Shown piece after piece: positions 45,786 to 53,651 of a stretch of 57,798 nt of DNA. The DNA is from an uncultured delta proteobacterium (lineage in GTDB: Bacteria > Myxococcota_A > Polyangia > Polyangiales > Polyangiaceae), in the NCBI GenBank assembly GCA_903892415.1, contig CAITIQ010000547.1, positions 1 to 57,798 on the forward strand. Direction: 5' to 3'. A program made the translations under genes and the position numbers. Under the pieces are notes generated by a model. It saw only the letters and a list, made by a program, of their open reading frames with translations. It searched no databases and was not told the DNA's origin. How positions within the stretch are numbered: the stretch's first letter is position 1; each line of letters begins with the position of its first letter.

Positions 45786-48700
45786 ATGACCGTCGCCAAT
45801 CTACTTTTCCGGCTGCGCGCCCTCGATATCGAGCTACGCGCAGAGAGCGGCAGACTTGTCGTCAACGCTCCCAAAGGCGCACTCAGTCCTGAACTGAGCG
45901 ACGAGCTCCGCGGGCGAAAGGCCGAAATCATCAGCTTCTTGGAGCTCGCCGAGGCGGGCGCTGGGGCGCCGCTCAACATTCCGCGAGCAGAGCTCCTCAC
46001 GGCCGAGGACGGCGCTCGCATCGGGCCCGCCTCGTTCGGCCAAGGGCGTCTCTTCTACCTGGACCAGCTCGAGCCCGGGCTTGCCGTCTACAACGTGACC
46101 GTGGCCTTCCACCTCCGGGGCGCCGTTAGCGAGGAGCGGTTGCGCAGCGCGCTCAGCAGGCTCACCCAGCGCCAAGCCGTCCTGCGCACCACCCTCGAGC
46201 TCCGCGAGGGTGAGGTCGTTCAGCGCATCGCGAACGAGATGGCGGTCCCGCTCGCGCTCAAGGATTTGACTGCGCTCGCGGAGGCGCCGCGCGAACAAGA
46301 GCTGCGCGCGGCCTTGGCCGCGGAGGCTCGGCGCCCGTTCGATCTGACGCGCGGGCCGCTCGTGCGGGCGCTCCACGTGCAAACCGAAGCTCAGGCCAGC
46401 GTATTGGCCATCGCCGCCCACCACGTCATCACCGATGGTTGGTCGCAGGAGCTGATGGAGGCTGAGCTCTTGGCTTTGCTGAGCGAGCAAGAGGGCTCGC
46501 TCGATCCGCTGCCCATTGAATATGTCGACTACGCCGCTTGGCAAAGAGCTGCGGAGGAGAGCCCCGCGGCGTTGCAACACTGGACCTCAGCGTTGGCTGC
46601 ACCGAGGCCGGTGCTCGAGCTCCCCACCACGCGAGTGCGCCCCGCGATGGCGCCGACCGAGGGTTCCACGAGCAGGCTCCCACTTCCGGCGGAGCTGATT
46701 GAGCAACTCGCAGGAGTTGGGAAAAAGCACCAATCCACGCTGTTCATGGTGCTACTTAGCGCGTACGCGGTGCTGCTGAATCGCCTTACGGGCCAGACCG
46801 ATTTCATCATCGGGACGCCGGTCGCCAATCGCGAACACAAAGACACGTTGAAGCTCCAAGGCTTCTTCGCCAACACCGTCGCCATTCGCATCGACACCTC
46901 CGGGGACCCTTCGTTCTTGGACGTCCTGCGCCGGACCCGGGAGAGCTGCGTCAAGGCCTTTGCCTACCAGTCAGTGCCGTTCGAGCGGCTGGTGGAGCTG
47001 CTCCAAGTCGAGCGGGATCTGAGCCGCTCACCCATCTTCCAGACCATCTTCGCCTTTGAAGATGCAGAATCGGCGAAGCGGGTGGAGGGTGGCGGGCCCA
47101 TCCGTATCGTTGATCGCGAGACCATCTCCGCCGAGGTTGCTCGGACGGACCTATCGCTCTGGGTTAGCGCCCAACCGAGCGGGCTCTTGGCCACGGCGGA
47201 GTATCCAACCGCATTGTTCGACGCAGGCGAGATTGAGCGGCTACTCAAGCAGTTTGCGACACTGCTCCGGGCCATCCCGGCCCAGGTCGATACTCCGATC
47301 GCTCGCTTGCCGTTGCTCGAGCCCGAGGAGCAGCAGCGCATTCTACGTGGCTTCAATGATACCGCGCAGACGCCGCCCAATCACAACTTCGCCAGCGAGC
47401 TCTTCGCGGCACAGGCCACTCGCACCCCCAACACAATAGCTGCGCGGTATGGGACCAACGCGCTCAGCTACGCCGAGCTCGACCAGCGCGCCAATCAGCT
47501 AGCCCATACGCTCGTGGCCAACGGCGTTGGAGCTGGCGCACTCGTGGGGGTCTTTCTACCGCGCAGCTTGGACATGCTGGCATGTTTGCACGCCGTCTGG
47601 CGAGTCGGCGCAGCCTACGTCCCTATCGATCCGGAATACCCAGTAGACCGCATTGCCCATATGGTCGAAGACTCGGCCGCACGCCTGGTCATCACCAATG
47701 ACGAGCTGCGCAGCAGTCTGCCGGAGGCCTGCACCGTGCTCCTGCTCGATCGTGAAGCGGCAACCATCGAGGCCCAGCCCACAGCTCCGCCCACCAGCCC
47801 GGCTAGCGACGGGAGCAGCACCGCCTACGTGATCTACACCTCCGGCTCCACGGGCAAGCCCAAAGGCGTCGCAGTACCGCATCGAGCGTTCCTCAACTTC
47901 ATCGCCTCCATGCGGCGCTACCCCGGTATCCAGGCCGAGGACATCCTGGTCGCGGTCACCACCCTATCCTTCGACATCGCCGGGCTCGAGTTGCATTTGC
48001 CGCTCGCAGTCGGCGCCACCGTGGTGATCGCCAGCGCCGACCAGGCAGCTGACGGCGCCGAACTCTTGCAGCTTCTCCAGCGGTCAAACGCGACCTTCAT
48101 GCAAGCCACTCCGTCCACCTGGCGGCTCTTGCTCAACGCCGGCTTTGCGCCCGCTCGCTCATTCAAGATTCTGTGCGGCGGCGAGGCCTTCCCGGCCGAT
48201 CTCGCGGCGCAGCTTACTTCACTATCCGATCAGGTCTTCAATATGTACGGCCCAACCGAAACCACGGTTTGGTCCACCGTGGACAAGCTCGAGCACGCCC
48301 AGCCACTGACCATCGGCAAACCGATCGACAACACCGAGGTCTACATTCTCGACGCGCTCGGACAACCGCAGCCGGTGGGCGTCCCGGGCGAGCTGACCAT
48401 TGGTGGCTTGGGCGTCGCCCTCGGCTACCTCAATCGGCCGGAGCTCACCCAGGAGCGCTTCATCCCGGATCCGTTCAGCACGCGACCCGGCGCGACCATG
48501 TACAAGACCGGCGACCTCGCGGCGTTTCGTGACGATGGTCGGATCGTCTATCACCGCCGGCTCGACCATCAGGTCAAAGTCCGCGGCTATCGCATTGAGC
48601 TCGGCGAGATCGAGACCGTTCTTGCCGCCCACGACAACATCAAGAACTGTGCGGTAGTCGTCCGTGAGGACAAGCCAGGGGACGCTCGGCTTTGCGCCTA

Positions 48701-49256
48701 CTATGCTGTTTCAGGCATCTCGCCCACGGCCAGCGACTTACGCAAACACCTGCGCCAAAAGCTGCCCGACTACATGCTGCCGCAGCACTTCACCGAACTG
48801 CCCAGCCTGCCGCTCACGCCAGCGGGCAAGATCGACAAGAAGGGTCTGCCGGCTCCGCAGGGCGTGGTTCACACGAAAGAGCAACGCAAGCCCAGTACCC
48901 CCGCCGAGCTGCTCATCGCCAACGTCTGGAAGGACGTGCTCAAGCTCGAGGAGGTCTCAGCAACCGACAACTTCTTCGAACTCGGCGGGCACTCGCTGCT
49001 CTCGATGGTAGTGATTGCCCAGCTGCAGAAGCAAACGGGCATCCGCGTTCCCCCGCGCGAGTTGCTGCTCTCCAGCTTGGAGCAATTGGCGTCCCTGATC
49101 GCTAGAGCTCCCGGGTTGGAGGCTGTCGCCACGGACAAACCGAGCACCCCAGAGCCCGTCCAGCCAAGCGTCCCGGAGCGAACAGCCCCAGAGCCGCAAG
49201 GCCTCAAAGAGAGTCGCGGGCTACTCTCTCGCCTCAAAGGCAAACTGTTTGGTTGA
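45786..49256 (+). CDS. NRPS module TubC-docking-C-A-T
   Basis: 1156 aa. An N-terminal TubC-type docking domain (about 1-55, MTVANLLFRLRALDIELRAE) is followed by a condensation domain (about 75-500; HHVITDGWS with His212-His213), an adenylation domain (about 530-1020; IYTSGSTGKPKGV near 683, NMYGPTETT) and a carrier domain (FFELGGHSL, Ser1070). The by-eye A code is DILQLGMVWK, closest to glycine codes such as DILQLGLIWK. It should take the Asn-ending chain from the hybrid synthetase and add glycine. After the carrier comes a Pro/Glu linker and a basic amphipathic end (ESRGLLSRLKGKLFG), not a thioesterase, reductase or terminal condensation domain. AAAGG lies about nine bases before ATG 45786. 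Confidence 0.95.
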   Translation: MTVANLLFRLRALDIELRAESGRLVVNAPKGALSPELSDELRGRKAEIISFLELAEAGAGAPLNIPRAELLTAEDGARIGPASFGQGRLFYLDQLEPGLAVYNVTVAFHLRGAVSEERLRSALSRLTQRQAVLRTTLELREGEVVQRIANEMAVPLALKDLTALAEAPREQELRAALAAEARRPFDLTRGPLVRALHVQTEAQASVLAIAAHHVITDGWSQELMEAELLALLSEQEGSLDPLPIEYVDYAAWQRAAEESPAALQHWTSALAAPRPVLELPTTRVRPAMAPTEGSTSRLPLPAELIEQLAGVGKKHQSTLFMVLLSAYAVLLNRLTGQTDFIIGTPVANREHKDTLKLQGFFANTVAIRIDTSGDPSFLDVLRRTRESCVKAFAYQSVPFERLVELLQVERDLSRSPIFQTIFAFEDAESAKRVEGGGPIRIVDRETISAEVARTDLSLWVSAQPSGLLATAEYPTALFDAGEIERLLKQFATLLRAIPAQVDTPIARLPLLEPEEQQRILRGFNDTAQTPPNHNFASELFAAQATRTPNTIAARYGTNALSYAELDQRANQLAHTLVANGVGAGALVGVFLPRSLDMLACLHAVWRVGAAYVPIDPEYPVDRIAHMVEDSAARLVITNDELRSSLPEACTVLLLDREAATIEAQPTAPPTSPASDGSSTAYVIYTSGSTGKPKGVAVPHRAFLNFIASMRRYPGIQAEDILVAVTTLSFDIAGLELHLPLAVGATVVIASADQAADGAELLQLLQRSNATFMQATPSTWRLLLNAGFAPARSFKILCGGEAFPADLAAQLTSLSDQVFNMYGPTETTVWSTVDKLEHAQPLTIGKPIDNTEVYILDALGQPQPVGVPGELTIGGLGVALGYLNRPELTQERFIPDPFSTRPGATMYKTGDLAAFRDDGRIVYHRRLDHQVKVRGYRIELGEIETVLAAHDNIKNCAVVVREDKPGDARLCAYYAVSGISPTASDLRKHLRQKLPDYMLPQHFTELPSLPLTPAGKIDKKGLPAPQGVVHTKEQRKPSTPAELLIANVWKDVLKLEEVSATDNFFELGGHSLLSMVVIAQLQKQTGIRVPPRELLLSSLEQLASLIARAPGLEAVATDKPSTPEPVQPSVPERTAPEPQGLKESRGLLSRLKGKLFG

Positions 49257-49274
49257 GGAGATCCTCAACCAAAC
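49247..49274 (+). terminator. Perfect 13-bp hairpin across the stop codon of the second NRPS
   Basis: GTTTGGTTGAGGA (49247-49259) and TCCTCAACCAAAC (49262-49274) are exact reverse complements with two bases between, and the stem contains the TGA stop (49254-49256). No T-tract follows. It could end the cluster transcript in a Rho-assisted way or protect the 3' end. Confidence 0.5.
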
Positions 49275-49354
49275 GCCGATCGAGCTAACCAGTTCGCAGC
49301 GAGAGGGCTAGTCTTCGGCCGCTCATACAGATTGGCACAACGAAGGAGCCCACC

Positions 49355-50119
49355 TTGGCTGCACGAAAAACCGTAGCGATCGCAAAGTCGAAGTCCAAGC
49401 CCGCTGCAAGCAAGTCCACCAGCAAAACCAAGCCCGCTGCGGCGAAGAAGGCGGCCAAAGTCGTCGTGCACAAGGTCACGCTGAAGAAGTCGGCTGCCAA
49501 GCCGAGCGCGGCCAAGAAGCCCGCGGCCAAAGCTCCCGCCGCCAAAGCTCCCGCGAAGAAGTCAGCGGCCAAAGCCACAGCCAAGTCCGCAGCCACGAGA
49601 GCACCGCTCAAAGACGCGGCAAGCCTGCTCGAGAGCGTTTTTGTCGAGACCGGCTGGACCTTCAAGAAGACCGTGCATGAAGATCCCAATGCCGGCGCTA
49701 GCGGCGAGGTGATTCAGTGGAACATTGAAGTTCCGCCGGAAGAGCACTTCGACGTTGGCGTGCAGCTGTTCGGCGGCGAGCAGGCCGTTATCTTTCTCGC
49801 CTTCCGCGAGAAGTGGCCGCAAGAGCGTGGCGCACAGATCTTTGAAGTACTTGCCCGCGTGAACCAGGGTTTGCTGATGGGCTCGTATGAGACGTCGCTC
49901 GGTGGAGCCGTGCGACTCAAGGCCTCCTTGGACTTCCGTGGCTGCACGTTGGAATCCCGCCTTGTGGTCAATCTGATCGTTGGGCTGATGGACGTGAGCG
50001 AGATCTACGACAACGCGGTGCTCGCGGTTATGCGTGGGCAAGCAACGGCCGAGGCGGCCGTAGCCGAGGTCGAGTCGGACCACGACCACGATCACGACGA
50101 CGCAGATCACGAGCACTGA
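49355..50119 (+). CDS. Histone H1-like Lys/Ala-rich domain fused to a YbjN-like domain
   Basis: 254 aa from TTG 49355, set by AAGGAG at 49343-49348. The first about 85 residues are Lys/Ala/Pro/Ser repeats (KKPAAKAPAAKAPAKKSAAK) like histone H1 C-terminal tails and the bacterial histone-like AlgP type, expected to bind DNA without sequence preference. From about 90 to 235 a single globular domain follows (LLESVFVETGWTFKK, FGGEQAVIFLAFREKW, LVVNLIVGLMDVSEIYDNAV), which resembles YbjN/type III chaperone-like folds. The end is an Asp/His stretch (DHDHDHDDADHEH) that could bind divalent metal. It converges with the aldolase gene; the link to the NRPS cluster is positional only. Confidence 0.7.
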   Translation: MAARKTVAIAKSKSKPAASKSTSKTKPAAAKKAAKVVVHKVTLKKSAAKPSAAKKPAAKAPAAKAPAKKSAAKATAKSAATRAPLKDAASLLESVFVETGWTFKKTVHEDPNAGASGEVIQWNIEVPPEEHFDVGVQLFGGEQAVIFLAFREKWPQERGAQIFEVLARVNQGLLMGSYETSLGGAVRLKASLDFRGCTLESRLVVNLIVGLMDVSEIYDNAVLAVMRGQATAEAAVAEVESDHDHDHDDADHEH

Positions 50120-50128
50120 CGGTTGGGC

Positions 50129-50161
50129 GCTGGCACTTCCTCGACGTGATGAAGTGCCAGC
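50129..50161. terminator. Bidirectional hairpin between convergent genes
   Basis: GCTGGCACTTC (50129-50139) and GAAGTGCCAGC (50151-50161) are exact reverse complements with an 11-base loop. The hairpin sits in the 53-bp gap between two convergent genes, the right place for a shared terminator, though there is no T-tract on either strand. Confidence 0.6.
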
Positions 50162-50172
50162 CGATCGCCGCG

Positions 50173-52218
50173 TTAGCGTGGAAACGCCTCGACCAAACCG
50201 CCGTCAATCGGCAGCGATGCGCCAGTAGTTGGGGTCTGGTTCGTAGCAAAGAACAGCACGGCGTTGCCCACCTCGCGCGCCGTAACAGCGACTTTGAGCA
50301 AGTTGCGTTCGCGGTAAAACTCATACAGCTCCGCGATCTCGAGACCGCGACTCTTTGCGCGTGGGGGGCCGACGAGGGACCAAAGGCCACTCGGGACCTC
50401 GCCATGGGAGAAGACGGCGTCGGGGTTGAGCATGTTGACGCGAACGCCGAGCGGCGCGAGCTCGATCGCAGCAACCTTCGCCAGTTGGTGCGCAGCGGCC
50501 TTGCTAGCGCTATAGGCGCCAAAGTCCTTCCCCGGCGCGAACACGTTCTTCGACGAATTGAGGATGATGTTGCCGCCCAACCCTTGCGCGCGGAACACCC
50601 TCGCGGCCGCCGCGATCGTGGCGAGCGTGCCCTCGGCGTTCACGGCCAAGAGGCGTGAGAAGTCTCCAGGCTCCAAGCTCTCGAGCGAAGCGACGTGGGC
50701 CAGACCGGCGTTGGCGACGACGACATCGACGCCGCCGTAATCGGCTAGCAAACAGTCGAACGCACGGTCCACCGAGCTTCGGTCGGTCACGTCCATCACG
50801 CACCCACGAACCTGAGTCGAAGCAAACGCGGCTTGCGCTGCAGCGAGGCCAGCCTCATCACGATCGGTCAGAAACAGCTGTGCGCCGGCCTCTGCGCAGA
50901 CCTCGGCGATACCTCGACCGATCGCCCCCGCAGCACCTGTGAGCAGCACCACGCGCCCTTCGAGCGGGCGCGGCTTGGTCTTGCCCAACTTGGCCTGCTC
51001 GAGCGACCAATACTCCATATCGAATAGATCGCCGTCGGAGAGCGCGCGGTAACCGCTGATGGCGTCCGCAGCAACCTTCGCCGTGAGCGTATGCTCGGCG
51101 ATGTCTGCGGCGATCATCGCCTCTTGCTTGCTCTTGCCGAAGGCCCAGATGCCCGTCGTACGGTCGAGCACCACGCGCGGAGCAGCATCGAGAGAGCGTG
51201 CTTGCGGTGAGCGCGCCCGGTGACTCTCGAAGTAGGCCTGATAACGAGCGACCGCACGAGCGAGGTCGGCGACGAGCGCTGTATCATCCTCGGCCTCGGC
51301 TGAAAGGAACAACGGCCAGGGCTTCACCCGCAATACGTGGTCCGGCGTGAGCGGGCCGGTCTCGAACAGCGCCCGGGCTTGCGGGAGCGCACACGCCCGC
51401 AGCACCTCAGGACCGAAGCGACGTTCCACCACCAGGGAAACGCCAGCCGCTTTGGTGATCGCACCACGCAACCGCGGCGCAAGTTTGCGCGCCCGCTCTG
51501 CGCTGTAAGCAACGTCGGGCGTTTGAATGCTTCGGCGGCGCGCAGCGATCGTCTGCTCGCAGCGATCCACAAGCTCGATGTGGCGTTCGTAGCTCTCGCG
51601 CGCCGTCTCTCCGAAGGTGAAAAGACCGTGTTGCATCAGCAGAATACCGGCCTTCGGTTGATGCGCTTGGTAGGCCTCGAACACGGCCTTCGCCAGGGGA
51701 AAGCCGGGCATGATGTAAGGCAGGACGATCACCTCCGGGCCGAGCGCCTCGCGGATGAGCGCCTCTCCATCCGGTTGGTTGGTCAGCGTCACCACCGCAT
51801 CAGCGTGCGAATGATCGACGAAGCGGTGCGGCAAGAAGGCATGGAGCAAAGCCTCCACCGAGGGGTTGGGAGCGCTCGCGTCGAACAGGTGCGTGCGCAG
51901 CTGATTGACCATCTCCTCGTCGGTCAAGCTCTCGAGCGCGACCAAGCGCCGCAAGTAGCCGAGATCGAGCGCGGGGAAATCGCGCGCCGTGACCTTGTCC
52001 AAACTCGAGCCCGAGCCCTTGACCCACAGGCATTCGAGCTCATCTCCGAGCAGCGTTCGAAGAGTGCCCTTGACCGAGGTATTGCCGCCGCCGTGCAGTA
52101 CCAACGCTGGGTCACGACCGATCAGTCGCGAGGTGTAGAGGCGCAAGGCCAGATGCTCCGGACAGCCTGCTGACCGAACGAACGCCTCTGCCTCGTCGGG
52201 CTGGTATTGCGACTTCAC
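50173..52218 (-). CDS. Class II aldolase / short-chain dehydrogenase fusion (RhaD-RhaE-like)
   Basis: 681 aa. The N-terminal half is a class II aldolase/adducin domain (about 20-250): LHGGGNTSVK, KGSGSSLDKV, FVDHSHADAVVTLTN with metal-binding His residues, and LLMQHGLFTFGETARE. The C-terminal half (about 425-681) is a Rossmann short-chain dehydrogenase: VVLLTGAAGAIGRGIAE, a VVANAG strand motif, SSKNVFAPGKDFGAYSASKA with catalytic Ser, Tyr and Lys, and PIDGGLVEAFPR. Fusions of this type are known as rhamnulose-1-phosphate aldolase/lactaldehyde dehydrogenase. No other sugar gene is nearby, so rhamnose is not proven. Its ATG overlaps the stop of the aspartate kinase gene as ATGA. Confidence 0.88.
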   Translation of the reverse strand: MKSQYQPDEAEAFVRSAGCPEHLALRLYTSRLIGRDPALVLHGGGNTSVKGTLRTLLGDELECLWVKGSGSSLDKVTARDFPALDLGYLRRLVALESLTDEEMVNQLRTHLFDASAPNPSVEALLHAFLPHRFVDHSHADAVVTLTNQPDGEALIREALGPEVIVLPYIMPGFPLAKAVFEAYQAHQPKAGILLMQHGLFTFGETARESYERHIELVDRCEQTIAARRRSIQTPDVAYSAERARKLAPRLRGAITKAAGVSLVVERRFGPEVLRACALPQARALFETGPLTPDHVLRVKPWPLFLSAEAEDDTALVADLARAVARYQAYFESHRARSPQARSLDAAPRVVLDRTTGIWAFGKSKQEAMIAADIAEHTLTAKVAADAISGYRALSDGDLFDMEYWSLEQAKLGKTKPRPLEGRVVLLTGAAGAIGRGIAEVCAEAGAQLFLTDRDEAGLAAAQAAFASTQVRGCVMDVTDRSSVDRAFDCLLADYGGVDVVVANAGLAHVASLESLEPGDFSRLLAVNAEGTLATIAAAARVFRAQGLGGNIILNSSKNVFAPGKDFGAYSASKAAAHQLAKVAAIELAPLGVRVNMLNPDAVFSHGEVPSGLWSLVGPPRAKSRGLEIAELYEFYRERNLLKVAVTAREVGNAVLFFATNQTPTTGASLPIDGGLVEAFPR

Positions 52219-53549
52219 GAGGCGGGCCCTTCGAACAGCACCTCATGCAGCGCGCCGATCGCCTTGCCAACGTCGGCGTCACTGAGCACGAAGGAGAGGT
52301 TGATCGAGCCCTTGGCAAAGCTGATCATCTCGACGTTAACCGCCACGCGTGCGAGCGCGCCGAAGATCTCCGCGCCGATGCCTCGTCGCGACGCCAAATG
52401 CTGGCCCACCACGGCGACGATGCTGCGCCCTTCATCGACTGAAACCTCGCCCAATTCAGCCAACTTGGTGGCGGCCGCGCGGATGGGGCCCTCGGCATTG
52501 CCGGTCAGCGAGATGCTCACCTCCGACGTAGTAACGAGGTCCACCACGACGCCACACTGGCGGCAGGTCTCGAACACCCGCTCGAGAAAGCCGGCCTCGC
52601 CAAACATGCGGGTCGAGCTGACGGTTAGCACGAACTGCTTCTCTTTGTAGGCGATCGAGGTAACGCGGTTGGCGTTGATCGCTTGTCGCGTAATCACGGT
52701 GCCGGGGTGGTCGGCTCGATTGGTGTTGAGCACGCGCACTGGGATGTTGGCGGACATCGCCGGGAGCAGCGTTGCCGGGTGCAACATGCGACTGCCGAAG
52801 TACGCGAGCTCGGAGGCCTCATCGAAACGCATCTCGGGGATGTTGCGCGCTTGGCCAACGATGCGAGGATCGGCGGTCATCACGCCGTCGGTGTCGCTCC
52901 AAATCTGGACCTCGCTCACCTCGAGCGCGGAGCCCAAGAGCGTGGCCGTCAGGTCGCTGCCATTTCTGCCCACGGTGGTGACCTCGCCAGATGCGGTCTT
53001 GCCGATGAAGCCGGTGACGATCGGCATCACCTCGGGATCGAGCTTGGCTACAGCCTCGCGAACGTTGGCTTCGTAGCCAGCGAGGGGACGTGCGTTGCCG
53101 AAGTTGGCGTCGGTGACAAAGCCGAGATCCCACACGTCGAAGGCCTGGGACGGAGTGCCCAGCTGCGCAAAAAAGGCTGCGATCACGCGCACGCTGAAAC
53201 GCTCGCCGAAGCTCGATACATAGTCGAGACTACGGGGCGAAAGCTCGCGCACCAGCGAGAGGCCGCGCAGCAGGTCCCTCAGCTCTTGATAGAGCGGTGC
53301 GAGCACGGCTTCGGCCACGCCGAGCTCTTGCCGCACACGCTCCTGTTTGGCGATCACGGCCTCTGCGTCGAGCCGCCCTCCAGCGGCCTCCTTGGCGGCG
53401 TTCACCAAGGCGTCGGTGATCCCCTTGTGCGCAGAACAAACCACCAGCGGCCTGTGGCCTTTGGCCTGCTCGAGCGCGACGATGCTGCGGACCTTCTCAA
53501 TTTGCGGGCGGTCTGCGACCGAGCTACCGCCAAACTTCATCACGATCAT
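52215..53549 (-). CDS. lysC: Aspartate kinase
   Basis: 444 aa, near the size of the single-function lysine-sensitive enzymes. The N-terminal kinase domain opens with VMKFGGSSVAD, the family signature, and includes GFIGKTASGEVTTVGRNGSD for ATP and aspartate. Two C-terminal ACT domains follow (about 300-444; the first at FVLTVSSTRMFG, the second at SIVAVVGQHLASRRG) and would sense lysine or threonine. It makes aspartyl-phosphate, the first step to Lys, Thr, Met and diaminopimelate. The usual neighbours (asd, hom, dapA) are absent; instead it overlaps by 4 bases a sugar aldolase/dehydrogenase fusion. The start codon at 53549 directly precedes the signature. Confidence 0.93.
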   Translation of the reverse strand: MIVMKFGGSSVADRPQIEKVRSIVALEQAKGHRPLVVCSAHKGITDALVNAAKEAAGGRLDAEAVIAKQERVRQELGVAEAVLAPLYQELRDLLRGLSLVRELSPRSLDYVSSFGERFSVRVIAAFFAQLGTPSQAFDVWDLGFVTDANFGNARPLAGYEANVREAVAKLDPEVMPIVTGFIGKTASGEVTTVGRNGSDLTATLLGSALEVSEVQIWSDTDGVMTADPRIVGQARNIPEMRFDEASELAYFGSRMLHPATLLPAMSANIPVRVLNTNRADHPGTVITRQAINANRVTSIAYKEKQFVLTVSSTRMFGEAGFLERVFETCRQCGVVVDLVTTSEVSISLTGNAEGPIRAAATKLAELGEVSVDEGRSIVAVVGQHLASRRGIGAEIFGALARVAVNVEMISFAKGSINLSFVLSDADVGKAIGALHEVLFEGPAS

Positions 53550-53651
53550 GGTTCGACGCGCATAGCACGACTAGCGTGCGATGTAGGATACCCGGGTGGA
53601 TCCGTCTCGACGCTGGGAGCCGCTTCGCACGCAGGTTAGCCTTGCTTCGTG

